Source: Rhizophlyctis rosea
Taxonomy: Eukaryota; Chytridiomycota; Chytridiomycetes; Rhizophlyctidales; Rhizophlyctidaceae
Assembly: GCA_027596075.1 (NCBI GenBank)
Contig: JADGJC010000018.1
Coordinates: 62,001 to 126,000 of the forward strand
Reading direction: 5' to 3'
DNA: 64,000 nt
A program made the translations under genes and the position numbers. Positions 35,808 through 47,406 of the stretch are shown here, one piece after another (within the stretch, counting starts at the first letter, position 1; each line of letters opens with the position of its first letter). The notes under the pieces are model-generated. The model made no database searches. It had not been told where the DNA came from and saw only the letters and a list, made by a program, of their open reading frames with translations.

Positions 35808-37193
35808 GTTGGGGACGATATATGTGGTATAATATAAATAGCATGGATTGTGCCTGACATCGGTATGTTGTTAGTGAAACGTGGAGTGAACACTGAAGTA
35901 AGCTTGTTTTATATTCACCTCTTGTATTAATGGTATGTCGCTCCCGAGGATAATAACCTAACTCCGTCACCTGTGGAACCCTCAATGTGTGCTTATGGCC
36001 TAGTCTGCTGCTTACAATTCTGGAAATAGGTAATGGAATGTCTTTATGGCCCGCCGCGGAAACTGCTCCTCTTCTACCAGGAAGATCGAGGTGAGAGGGA
36101 AGCTTATGAGTTATAGCATGTCATGTTTCCAAACGTCATATGCGGAAACCTGTGAATCCATGATGGAGCATATGACCGCACCACTCACGCGCAAGACAAA
36201 GTTTACATTGGATGTGCGGTACGGGAAAATTCCCCACAATGCCTACCGGCACAGGTCGAAATGCGGGGTCACATGAGAGATGTGCGTCGGAGGGGGACCC
36301 ATACCCACATTGTTCCTTGGAACCCAGTATACATACACCCCAGTGACCCCACACTGATACTGAAACCACTGACATAGCAAATCCGGGTCTTTGATGATCC
36401 GTCAAACAAGATGCGGCCATTCGGAGACTCCGGCTGGAACTTCATCAAACTCGGTCCGATGAATGCAGTGGAATTACGAACAGGCCGTCACAGGGTTCAA
36501 GGTGTCTATCGGTGTCTTCATCATGAGGCTTGACATGTGAAGATGGTCTCACATGTCAAATCCAGATCCTCGGAGACCCGAAAAATTTTGGGGCCACGCG
36601 ACGTTGTGTCACTGATCGCCGCATCCAGCAGGGCGGCTGCCGCAGCCCCACGGCCCCAGGGCATTGAGACCGATCACATGACTTGCTACGGTAAGACGAC
36701 AAGAAAAGCTTTCAGCCAGAACGCATGAGAGCTCCGTAAATTTCACTATTTCAGTTTGGTTTGGAACTATGATGAGTGCAAATTGCTCCTCAAGTCTTCA
36801 ATGTTGTAACTTTCACTGGATGCCATCTATTATTGCAGGCCTCCCATCGGACTTTACCTGAATGAGCAATGCATCACAGCACAGGAGCGACGTCATTCAC
36901 AGGCTTCTTTGAGCTCTGTGGCTATACATCGTCTTCAAAGCCCCGGACACCAGGGTCCGCAGTGACCGTCGCGTTTGCTTGGAAGGGTCCATCCACGCTG
37001 GCTGTGCCACATGGCCCAACCTTGCGCCACCCAAAGTTCTCACTTTCGGACAGCCACAATTGGACCTCCTTCCACAAGACAGTTGCATCGTCGTGTCTAA
37101 ATTTACATCGGGGTTGATGACATTTGTAGGTCCTTGTCGAGACATATACTCAAGTGTTCAGCTTCCGTTGCTCTTGCAAGTATAACTGTCACA
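35808..37193. other. Gene-poor divergent region
   Basis: This 1.4-kb region lies between two divergent genes. Only open frames under 100 codons occur, on both strands, with no recognisable motif. It is not obviously repetitive. Confidence 0.5.
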
Positions 37194-40100
37194 ATGACCG
37201 CACCCTCGCAACAATATGGCCCTACTTTGGCTACACAAGAGCAGGATGTTATGGACGCCGATGTCGTTGAAGAGGATTGGTGGGGTAAACTCGTGCCGTT
37301 GGGCAAAGGTCAGTCCCATTGGCCAAGAGAGTTCTCGTTCCTGCGCCTCGCCTTGGAAGAGTCTCACCCTATCTATAGACTCCGACCCGTTCCTTCTATC
37401 AGAGGACAAAGCCGAATATTTCATTGGACGGCATCCTGACCACGTCGACTTTTGCGTACAAGGACAATTCATATCGAACCAGGTACTTGAAAGTAGGAGC
37501 TTCTGGACTGCTCTATTAAATAACCCAAGCTGATGCAAAGTTTGTATGCCCGATTCTTGTATAATAGCACTGTCGAATATTCAAAGTATGTAGTTCTCTA
37601 TCTTTTGTGTGGGGTTTAACGCGGCTAATTCCATACACTATCCCAGCAAGCCAGTGTCGGCAACAGCGAAGCGTTTCCAATGATTGAGGATCTCTCAACG
37701 AATGGAACGGTGTGATGCAGAAGCTTTGTGTTTGACGTTCCTTGTGAATGACATTGACACGCTACCACAACAGTTCATCAATCACAAAGTTTTGGGCAAG
37801 GGCAACAGAGTTGTGCTGGAACATGGGGATGAGATAGGGATATCACGGCGAAAGGGCGTTTTTGAGCATCGTATGTTGACACTGTGGTGTGATTCATGGG
37901 CCCAGTTTATTGATATGTTCCACAGACTTCATATTTCAAGCTCGGGCAAAACTGGATGCCGACACTAGCATGGAGGTTGGTTCGTCGTTCTGCACACCTC
38001 TGACTGCCTGTAAACTTACTTTACTTACCTGCTTCAGGACAACTCACCCTTTCATTCAACGTATAACCTACGACAAGAACTGGGAAGGTCGGGCTTGCAT
38101 GTGCTTTTTTGGATCATCGCGATTCTTACATCATCGAAACAGGGGCAACTTTTCAATAGTAAAGCTCGCCATCAACAAGAAGACAGGCGATCAATATGCT
38201 GTGAAGATCATAGGTGGGTGACCATGCGGTGTAGACGTCCATTGAGGTAGATTGATATGAACGAACATTGATTTTGTAGATAAGCGACGATTCGCCATGA
38301 ACTCCAAGATCACGGCTGCTCTTGAACGAGAGGTACAGAGCTTTGACTATGATGATTTCGCACCCAGTCACTGACAGCCGGAACTGCAGGTGGAGATCCT
38401 CAAATCCATACATCATGTGAGAGTCTTTGGCAAGGAAGCGCTGACCCGGTTAGCAGCTAACGCCGACCGAATTGATCAAAGCCGAACGTTGTTCGTTTCC
38501 ATGAGGTCTTTGAAGATCCAAATTCGACATACTTGGTGATGGAGCTCGTTAGTGGAGGGGATTTCATGCAATACATTACGCAGAAGCAATCACTACCAGA
38601 GGGCGAGGCGCAGGCGTTCTTTCGTCAAATGGTACGTGTAGAGTGGTGTCGATATAAGTGATCAGGGACTTATCTGCATACTAGGTAATGGTCGTCAAGG
38701 TATGGTTTAAAGAATAAGATTGCGCAAGCCGCGTGTGCTCTGTACTCACAATGTGAAGAACTATAGTATCTGCATAGCCGCGGCATAACACATCGAGGTC
38801 GGTGTTGATTTTATTGCTCTTCAATTACAGCCTAGCTCAAACTTGTATGCAGATCTGAAACCCGAAAATTTCTTGGTAACGGAATCTCGTCAGTTGAAGC
38901 TTGCAGATTTTGGGTATGAAGATAGACAAAGTTGTATCGCATAGTGTCCTACGACTTATCAACATCTGCGTTTCTCAGGTTAGCAAGAGCAGTCGGAGCC
39001 GATGTGTTAAGCACTGTCTGCGGTAAGGCTGACATTAAGTGCACGTGCTCAACGTCCTAACTCATTTGACGGTGCACCCACAGGAACACCGATATACTTG
39101 GCACCCGAAGTGCTCATTAGTACCATGACATATGATTTGCGCGTGGATCTGTACAGTCTTGGAGTGATCTTGTTTCAAATGGTTTCTGGAAAGCCGCCAT
39201 TTGACGAGACGGATCCGGCGCTGATATATGAGAAGATCCGAAAGGGGTTGGTAGAGTGGGATCCGGATGTTTGGAGGACGAAGTCACCTGAAGGTGAGAA
39301 GAATGAACCACGCATTATCCGCCATCCGATCTGATGGTTTTCCCGGTTGCGGCTTTCAGTCATAGATTTGATCAAGCGGCTCATGAACGTGAATCCCATC
39401 AATCGCATAAAGGCAGATGAGGTGGACGTGCATCCTTGGATGAAGAAGGTGACTTCAGGAACAACCATATCACAATTTCGCCGTCGACTTACTCACATAT
39501 CATCAATAGGTCTTCCATGATGCTGCATCACTGAACCCTCAAGTGTCGTGTAAGTGTGCTAGGAGAGTTTTTATCCACCCAAGGGACCAGCTGATTGAAG
39601 CTCGTCCTTCTTTCAGCTCAATCTGATAGGAGCTTTTCTGCTGGGCCGCCGGAAACGCCGCTTGCCCCCGGAGACTTTTCGGATGCCGTTGGGCCGGACG
39701 AACGGCGGTGGGGTGTTTTGGTGGCGAAGACGGAGTTGGCGAGTAATATTTCGCTGGTGAAGTCAATGGTCAAGGTTGGCAGGCGAGAAGGTATGTGGCC
39801 AATGCTTTAATTTCCTGATCGATTGGGCTCGTGCTAATGCGAGAGTTCCACAGATAATGATGTTGTGCTGAGCGATCCTAGAATATCAGGTTTGTAATAG
39901 CCCTGCGCCAAATTGCGACTAATACAGTAACAAGGTGCTAAGACTTCACACAAAGGACTCCACTGTATCTTCTCATTGGAACCGGATGGGGGCATAACAT
40001 TGGAAGATCTCAGGTATTGGCAACACCGTGCGGGTACTGTTTGATATTGTATCATTGATTTGGGGTTACCGAAGTGCGAATGGTATTCGGGTCAACACAG

Positions 40101-40925
40101 TCAAAGTCGGAAGGGGTAACCAGGTCACTCTTCAATATGGGTACGTCGACCATAATGACTTTGCACCCGCTCCGTTGCTTATCGATTTCGAGATAGTGAT
40201 CTGATATCACTGGTGCCGGTTCCTCAATCTGCGGAAAAGAGACGTAAGCGCAGTCGACGTTGGTTCAGTTCGCGATAGTAGTATGATACTGAACACTTGC
40301 TGCTCATCAGAGGCGAAGATAGAATACATGTTTGAGCAAAAGTTTGCACGTGGGTTGAAGAGAAGCACTACGGCAAGTTCTCAGGATGAGCTCCTCCTCA
40401 AGCGGGTATGTTTCCAGTTCTGATTGACCATCAAGCTGAAATATGCTTTGACACCGCGTCCCAATGTCCACCTGCAGCTCAGAACGGCAACTCCCACGGC
40501 ACCCACCCCGCCAAAACAATTCTGGCGCCTGCAGTCCCTCTCCGCATCAGCACCCACTTTGGAGCGCATAACCCGCAAAGTGATGACAATTGGGCGACGA
40601 CCGGATTGTGATGTTCTTTTGACGTTTCCGTCCATAAGTTCGATTCATTGCCGGTTGGTGTTGGAGGATGATGGGTCATTAACGGTGGAGGATACGAGTC
40701 GAAATGGGACGTATGTTAATGATGAGTTGTTGGGGAAAGACAAGAAGCGGAGACTTAGTGATGGTGATTTGGTTCAGTTGCCTTGCGGAGAGGCGATGTC
40801 GGGTAAGTCTAGTTCGGTCAATAGAGCTAATTCAGCGGGATGATGGGTTCTTGGCAGCAACTGATTGCGGCCCTTGCTTTACAGGGAAGCTGCTGGCGTT
40901 TAAATGTGAATCCATTCTTGGTTGA
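37194..40925 (+). CDS. Rad53/Chk2-type checkpoint kinase with three FHA domains
   Basis: This is a DNA-damage checkpoint Ser/Thr kinase by domain content. The start is MTAPSQQYGPTLATQEQDVM. FHA1 (about 37380-37880) reads EYFIGRHPDHVDFCV and MIEDLSTNGT, then FINHKVLGKGNRVVLEHGDE. The kinase (about 38130-39450) has LGRGNFSIVKLAINKKTGDQ and YAVKII with the Lys, then HRDLKPENFL, DFGLARAVGADVLSTVCGTP and YLAPEVLISTMTYDLRVDLY. A second FHA (about 39710-40200) assembles over several small exons as VKVGRREDNDVVLSDPRIS, LHCIFSLEPDGGITLEDLS and NGIRVNTVKVGRGNQVTLQY. A third FHA (about 40570-40900) reads TIGRRPDCDVLLTFPSISSI and DTSRNGTYVNDELLGKDKK. The last exon ends GKLLAFKCESILG. About fifteen introns are present. 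Animal Chk2 has one FHA and budding-yeast Rad53 has two. Confidence 0.88.
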
Positions 40926-42367
40926 AGGAGTGAACTTTAGAAGCGTACAATTCCATCAACGTTCGGCTATTGCCGTCATTGTATATCTTTCATGTAAATA
41001 TATTGAACGGAGCAGTGTAGTAATATGTACAATAGGTCAACATTTTGCTGCTGATGAGACCAGACCCGTGGCGCAGTAGGACGGGCGGTGATTGGGGTAG
41101 TCCCCAACTGCAATGGTATCGATGCTCACATTCGATGGCAATCACATGCACGGTCCAGTCCTATGCCGAGTTCAACCGGCCCCGCCGTTCCCTTGACTCG
41201 GTTGCTAACGGCGATGCTGATCATGCCGCGGGTGCGATATCCCACTAGCTCGGGATTGAGGGACAGTGCGGCACTGCCTACTCTGCCTGACGTAGCCCTT
41301 AGTTCTCATTCACTCTTCCTCAATGACGCAAATCAAGTAAATCTCCTGATGACAGTACGTATGGTACATCAACTTTCCTTCAACTTGAATGGTAATCCCG
41401 TGAGCCCTGGGGAAGATTGCTAGAGGCCTGCTTACGTATTCTGTGTCACGGTGGACTCGATCGGACCTACGGAACAGTCTTCCCATTTGAGGAATATTGC
41501 CAAGAAGACACCCAATCTTTCGGACAGCGAAAATCACGGGCAAACGCGTCCAGACGCGTTTTGGACTGCAAACTGACCACTCATGGGCACCTGTCAGCCA
41601 GCCTATCATTTTACATCAGTCCCCAGTGGCTCCGAGGTGTCATCATATTACACCTAGTGCACTCTTTCTCAAACCGTATGGAATGACATTTGCTGCGGCG
41701 TGGTGACTACATCAAAGAGTGCACTCCTGGGCCCATTGAATATTCCACACAGGGAAAAAAAACATTCGATCACTTCCACCTCCCCACCCGTCTTGCCAGT
41801 CTACCCTTCCCACCAATCAGAATCAACATATCTTGATAAGCTATAGACCTCGGCTGAGCCATCCGTCTAATCCTACAATCAGAGATTGCCCATCCTGCGC
41901 ACCGACTGGGCCTAGGTGTACCAAACGTTGGTCACGCATTTCGTCGCACTTTCCTTACATAAAGCGTCGATCCCCAGCCCCCCCACACCCTCGTCATCAC
42001 CCTCACTCGACTTCGCAAAACGGCCATATATTCGCGGTCTTGACTTGAGACTTCTTCCCTCTCTCTCTTCATTCCTTCGTCTCCTTCCAAGTCCGAGGTC
42101 TCAAGTCTCGGACCTCCATTGGGATATTCCATTGTACTGCTCGATATTATCACTTCTCTTACAGACTTGCACGGTTCTAAGGTGAGCAGTTGCTTTGTAT
42201 GTTCTTGTTTGCACGTTTGGATATCCGGGGAACCGTTGCCCTTGTTGCTTTGGGGGGCATGTATTTGGTTTTGCTGCGGAAGCATGTATTGATACTTTTT
42301 ACATTTTCACCAAACTGCAGACAACCGAACACGTTCATTGACAAGGCTTTCAAGGTCCACCACCAAC
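40926..42367. other. Intergenic region kinase / KEN-box gene
   Basis: About 1.4 kb. The left 75 bp hold TGTATATC (40980) and TGTAAATA (40993). Near the right end, GT...CAG signals around 42182 and 42320 suggest a 5'-UTR intron of the next gene. Short open frames here have no recognisable domain. Confidence 0.45.
40993..41000 (+). promoter_or_regulatory. TGTANATA 3'-flank octamer of the FHA kinase
   Basis: TGTAAATA lies 68 nt after the stop, with a one-base variant 13 nt before it. It belongs to the recurrent 3'-flank octamer set. Confidence 0.45.
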
Positions 42368-43839
42368 ATGCTCGGCGTTGCCACCCGAAACTCCTTCGAA
42401 CACAATCGGCGCAACAAAGCTTTGCTCCCCGGCACCACCTTCACGCTCAACAAGTCTGTCATGTCCGCCAAGTCCAGCAAGGCTGTCACGCCCGTCAACT
42501 CCGGCAAGCCTGTCAATGCCGCCAAGGGGGAATACAAACCTTACACCAACGGCGGGAAGTTGGGGCGCAAAGCCTTGACTGAAAACAACTCGAACCACAA
42601 GAGCGGCTCAGACAAGGAAAACACTCCGCCCGCTCCGATTCAAAAGCAGACGAGTGTCCAACCCTCGCGTCCCGCCTCCAAGACTACTCCGGTTGAAGCC
42701 TCGATAGCCAAATCCGGCCCCCGCTCCCGCCGCCAGACTCCTCCAACTGGAGTTCCGATCGCCAAACGCAGCGTCAGTCTCCACCGCCAGATTGCGATTA
42801 CTGGACCCTTCGCGAATGTCAGCCATGACCCGGTCCCATACCCGAAGGACGTCAAGTCCAAGTCTCCTTTCCAGGCTCCCAGCAAGCCTGTGCCCGCGCA
42901 AAAGGACGACAAGCCGCCGCAACCCCCGAAAGATGTCAACCCGGACGTCCCAGATCACTCCTCAGAAAAGGTACCATAGAATGTTGCGACGCTGCGCATC
43001 GCCATCTACCGCTTTCTAAACTTCAACCTCTCCTTAGGAAAACATCCACCCGGATGACCCCAGGTGGGCCGCTGCCAACGGATTCCCCGGCGTCTTCGCC
43101 CGCATCCTCTACAGACCTGTTCGTTCCAACGAAACGGCTTCCACCACCGCTCAAGTCTCCGCCGACTCGGTGACGATACTCATTCCGGCAACACAAGCGG
43201 GAGAGACGGCATCCACCCAAAGCCAAACCACCCATGCCGAGATCAGTGCCGATGATGTCAAGAAATCCGGCGAAGACGTCAAGGAGGCTTTGCAGCCTGG
43301 CGATTCCGACACCAATACGGACGAGAAAATCCCGGAGTTGGAGTCAGCGACGCCAGTCAAGGAAGAGTCCGCCATCGTCATTCCGACTGCGACGATCTCC
43401 TCCGAGGAGCCAAAGCTCGTCCGCCCTGTGAAGATTTCCGACCTCGACAACGACAACAACGAGAAGAAGTCGTCTGCGGCCATCTCTTCCATTCAAGAGC
43501 CCAAGCTTGTGCGCCCCGTGAAGTCCTCCGACCTCGACAACGACAACAACAACAATGACGACAAGAACTCGTCTGCGGCCATCGCATCCACGGAGACCAA
43601 GAATGCCCCCGCCTTGGGTGATGACAAGGCTGCCACTTCTCCCATTGAGGGTGTCGACTCCAACACTCAGACAAGCATGCCTCGTCCTCCGCAGTCTCCG
43701 AAGCGCCAGAGGGAGAAGGAGGAACCCTCGGACAACGAGTCGAAGACGAAGAAGGTAACTCATGCTCTCTTATACTTTGAATTGGACAAACAAGCTAACT
43801 TTGTTGTTGCAGCCGCGCCAGCTCTCTCACAGTGAGTGA
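42368..43839 (+). CDS. Disordered, basic, KEN/D-box-containing protein; candidate securin-like APC/C substrate
   Basis: Three exons (about 42368-42969, 43039-43754 and 43813-43839) encode roughly 445 residues with almost no hydrophobic core. Near residue 60 an RxxL degron-like GRKALTENNSN is followed within 15 residues by a KEN box, SGSDKENTPPAP. A second KEN lies at the exon 1/2 junction (EKENIHPDDPRW). Cdk-type sites occur (PPQSPKRQRE, QTPPTGV). The middle contains a 30-residue tandem repeat (PKLVRPVKISDLDNDNN and a near copy). The C-terminus is KTKKPRQLSHSE. The closely spaced D-box and KEN box and the basic N-half recall securin/Pds1, but no separase-binding motif could be confirmed, so the call is inference. 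It could be another cell-cycle or chromatin protein. Confidence 0.5.
43407..43592 (+). repeat. In-frame 90-nt tandem duplication in the KEN-box gene
   Basis: The unit beginning GAG CCA AAG CTC recurs 90 nt downstream as GAG CCC AAG CTT. It encodes EPKLVRPVK(I/S)SDLDNDNN followed by an Asp/Asn/Lys run and SSAAI(S/A)S. The second copy has an expanded Asn/Asp run. Confidence 0.85.
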
Positions 43840-44393
43840 GACCGATCACCCCAACCAAGGACTTTTAGCAAGACCATTTGATGTGGTTTTGTCAGAAGAG
43901 TCAGAACATTCGAAGGATACAAACGTTGCTCTCTTTGTACAATGTCTCTGCTGGGCAAAAAACGGAAAATAAAAAGTACATGTATCGTAGGATAGGCGTT
44001 TATCAACCCCACCGTACTTTAGCTTTCTTCATGTAAATATAACACAACTTGCACAATCATTCGCATTAATCGGTGAAGGAGTTGGTGGAGGAGTGCTGCC
44101 CAAGTTGTCCACCGTTTCGCGAGAGTTGGGGTGCTGAATAGACCCGTGGCGGTCAATCGGTGAACGCCACGTAGCTGACTCATTCCATGACCAGGCCTCA
44201 CATTGTTCAACTCCTCAACTCCCCGATGCTATTTTTACAGCAAACCATCGGCAAATTCACCCACCAAAGCATAATAAAGGAGTTACAACCATACACAAGG
44301 ACTCCAACCACTGCGGTAAAACAGTATAACGACCTCTAGAACCGCTTCCGCCCCGCGGTCTTTCTGCTCGCCGCGTCTCCAACGAACCCAACA
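43840..44393. other. Intergenic region KEN-box gene / MDM35
   Basis: About 550 bp with the 3' flank of one gene and the promoter of the next, both on the plus strand. No RNA gene or repeat was recognised. Confidence 0.4.
44032..44039 (+). promoter_or_regulatory. TGTANATA 3'-flank octamer of the KEN-box gene
   Basis: TGTAAATA lies 193 nt after the stop, the farthest of the nine exact octamers. It belongs to the recurrent 3'-flank set. Confidence 0.35.
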
Positions 44394-44719
44394 ATGGCCA
44401 GCATCAGTCCTGAGTGCACAGAACTAAAACGGCAATACGATGAGTGCTTTAACAAGTGGTATTCAAACAAGTTCCTGCAAGGCGACACGACGCAGGATTG
44501 CGAGGAGGTGTTTAAGCTGTATAAAGCTTGTGTATGGGTAGGTAGTTTGTTTTCCTTGCGCTTTTGGCGAAGTTTTTGGACTGTATGCCGATGTTTCGAG
44601 TAACACAGATAAATATGCAGAAAGCGATAAAAGAGAAGAAGGTCGACCAACTTATCAATGATGCGCGGAAGGAGCGACCGTTTAAGGATGATGAAATTGT
44701 GTCGAGTTCTGAGGAGTGA
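44394..44719 (+). CDS. MDM35: Mdm35/TRIAP1 twin CX9C intermembrane-space protein
   Basis: Mdm35 binds Ups/PRELI proteins in the mitochondrial intermembrane space and enables phosphatidic-acid transfer for cardiolipin synthesis. Two exons encode about 80 residues. The twin CX9C signature is complete: C-TELKRQYDE-C and C-EEVFKLYKA-C. Between them is the conserved FNKWYSNKFLQGD stretch. After a GT-AG intron (donor GTAGGTAG, acceptor ATATGCAG) the C-terminus is KAIKEKKVDQLINDARKE, ending EIVSSSEE. Length and motifs match the family closely. Confidence 0.95.
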
Positions 44720-45234
44720 CGAATATCTTTCCCTATCACCTTACCGCCATAATTTCTCCGTTTCGCCTTCCTCTCTTTCTCGCTATCCCGCGCACATATA
44801 TTAGTCTGGACCCTACCGGCATCACCTATCACACCCCGTTGTAGTCAACTCCGAACCTGTAATTTTTCCGCCACTGAACGCATATGTACATATTAACGCC
44901 GCAACCCCACATCTTTGAATATATCTCAATTCGGATTTGGTTGTTTTTGTCTTGGATTAGGGAATTGTAAGAGTTTTGGGAAAATATGCTTCAACCTTAT
45001 TTTCCTGATGATTGCCCGTTTCCATCAGCTTGGACTAGTTGGTGGGCCAGAATGATGGATAGAATCTTGATTCGCATGCTGCAAAGTTTGACGGCATGAT
45101 GATATTACTGACGGACATTTGGACTACCTACATCACGTAAGAACATTCTATATCGCTACCCCTATTTTGCGTATAACCTTTTTACTCAAAATCTACCTAA
45201 TGGTGCCCGAGGGCGCCTAAGCTGGATATCACTC
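44720..45234. other. Convergent 3' region MDM35 / PH-domain gene
   Basis: About 515 bp of AT-rich 3' flank shared by two converging genes. Apart from the TATGTACATA palindrome around 44883-44892, nothing was recognised. Confidence 0.45.
44885..44892 (+). promoter_or_regulatory. TGTANATA 3'-flank octamer of MDM35
   Basis: TGTACATA lies 166 nt after the stop. It sits in a TATGTACATA palindrome, so it could serve the converging minus-strand gene equally. Confidence 0.4.
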
Positions 45235-46918
45235 TTAAGACTTTAACTCAATCGCTGCCAATGTCTGATAATAATGCGCCTTGTCATCAGCATTGAAGAT
45301 GCGTTCGCTGGTGCCGCCGATCTTTGGCTTGACGCCGAAGCTGTTCGGAAGGAAAACCTGCGGGGTGACGTTTCGCCATTGGCTTCCGGAAAGATCGATT
45401 GTTTCTACGGGGTCTTTGGCCTGTGACAGTGCAAGGAGATCATGTTAGGCGAGTAAAGGTGCTCGACATAGAGGAGGCATGACTCACAAGCTCATCTTTG
45501 AAGAGAAGTAGCTTTGGACCCTGGAAGTTGTTTCAGCAAACCTCTGGTTAGCTGGACATGCTGATTGTAGTCTCCATCATCCCGTTCTCCCACCTTGACA
45601 ACTGCCAGCCGTCGGCGCCATAACCTTCCATCGGGTGTCTGCACGTTGATCCATCTGCTTAAAAGAGCCTGGAATGTCGTACAGAATGTTAGCTTCATAT
45701 ATCCGGCAGATGGATGAAAGTACAAGTCCGCCATACCTGGCTCTTGACAGGCCCCCGGACAGTTGGAGTAACATCATCATCTGATTTTCTGAGAATGCCT
45801 TTTTGTTCATCGATCGCCCGGCGTTCCCGTTGTTGGCTATCTAGGTGCCATTTCACCTCTTCAGCCCTGCAAATCATTGGCGATGCGCATCAGAGGACAA
45901 CGCTTTCCCGGTATTGCAGTAACAACCTGCAAAGTTTGTGAACACATTTGCGAAACTATACAACTTACTTCCTGGCTTTAGCAGCTTCCACCCTTGCATC
46001 ACTCTCTGCCTTCAACTTATTCCGCAACTCGGAGTACCTGGCTGCTCTCTCTTGATCTTCCAGTAGATCTGCCTCGCTGTCTGCGGCAACCGTAGAGATG
46101 ACATCTCCACTGAGGGTCCTTGCGCCCAAACTCAGAGATCCCTGAGACTCGGATTGCTTAGATTCTCGGGTGGATGGTGCCAGACTTGTCTGCGATGTTT
46201 TCCGGCTGTTGACAGTACCGGTGCCATGGAGGTTGGCGTGAATGGCCGCATCGGTGAGCTCAGATGGAGATCCGATCGTGATTTGGGAGTGGTGATGGAT
46301 TACCTGAACATTGGAGCAGAGAGGGTTGGGGTTAGTTCGGTAAAGGTTATGCAGGGGCAACTATGTAGGAAAACATGATGTACTTTCGGGCAAATACTCA
46401 CTGAAGCGATTGCCTTCCCAACTCCTTGAATGGTCTTCAGATGCGGTTTTGGAATCTGTTGGAGTGATAATATGTGAACCTTGGGATCGTGGAAATGGTC
46501 ACCTTCTGACAGTTCTAGAACCATACATGATCGGGGACTTGATGAACGAATAAGATTCGCCCATTGTCTCTCAAAACGGCCCATAAAGTAGTTGTGCTCA
46601 TGGTCTTTTTCATATCGGCCAATCCGCCGCCGCCTTTGGCAACGATCCTGCAATATAACAACAAGAACCGGCCTTTAGTGGTGCTGCTTGGGTACATCAA
46701 GAGGGTTCTGCATCCGACAGATACTCACGCAATCGGCCCCTGGAAAGGTTGGTCCTGCCCAGGAAGCGCTGGAGCAGGGGCTAAAATCATCCTGAGTTTA
46801 TGAGATCAGTTTATAGCATGACCTTGTAATGGAGAGTTTTGAGAAGTTACCAGCTTGTAGGGCCTCCACGTTGTATCTCATCGTTTGCAATGAGTATTTT
46901 GGGGTCGTTTACCTCCAT
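45235..46918 (-). CDS. PH-domain protein of unknown role
   Basis: From 46918 the protein starts MEVNDPKILIANDEIQRGGP, then MILAPAPALPGQDQPFQGPI and RIVAKGGGGLADMKKTMSTT with LWAVLRDNGRILFVHQVPDH. After an unexplained frame change near 46525 it continues as ELSEGDHFHDPKVHILSLQQ. Next come TIGSPSELTDAAIHANLHGT, a Ser-rich linker, and a charged helix (RAARYSELRNKLKAESDARV). The C-terminal PH-like domain begins ALLSRWINVQTPDGRLWRRR with LAVVK, continues PKLLLFKDELAKDPVETIDL, and ends YYQTLAAIELKS at 45235, a normal last PH helix. PH domains bind phosphoinositides or partner proteins. No specific family is recognised for the N-terminal part. Confidence 0.62.
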
Positions 46919-47406
46919 CGTAGTGAGATTATAAGTGTTGAACCGTTTTTTGGTCGTTCAACCGTTTTTGTTGTAAAAGTTTGGATTATTTTCAGGAGAA
47001 AAGTAGGCCCAATTGACTGTTTTGCGAATAGTTCTGCGCCTCAATCAGACCAATCATTCCTGGTTTGAATGGTCTGAATGATCGCAAGGATCAGGGTCTT
47101 TTGAAGAGTGGCACAGCTCTGCGAGCCACTTCATTTATCGGGTGCAATCTCATTGGGCTGCGCCATTGGATACCAGGATTGTCATGTCTCACCTGTCAAA
47201 TCTGCCCTGTCGTGACTTTACCCTTCCATTGTCTGGCGTTGCTTCTTCCCACGCATCATATAAAAACTCTGTCGTTGTTGCAACCTTTCCAGGCAATCTT
47301 GTTCAGGGTTGCTTCGTCCACTTCGTTTCCCACGAACTGCCTTTTCAAGTACTTACTCGCCTGTCACTGCGTCTACTCACCACAAACTCAAGTGAAGAAA
47401 GCAAAC
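46919..47406. other. Divergent promoter region PH-domain gene / UBL-RBR gene
   Basis: Roughly 490 bp between two divergent starts. No gene, RNA or repeat was recognised. Confidence 0.4.

Noticed and set aside
36136..36420. 94-codon minus-strand frame in the 35.8-37.2 kb gap
   Set aside because: No family, no exon partners and no conserved-looking motifs; open by chance.
43344..43763. 139-codon minus-strand frame rich in Val/Arg/Leu
   Set aside because: It mirrors the repetitive Asp/Asn/Lys coding sequence of the KEN-box gene and is explained by that repeat.
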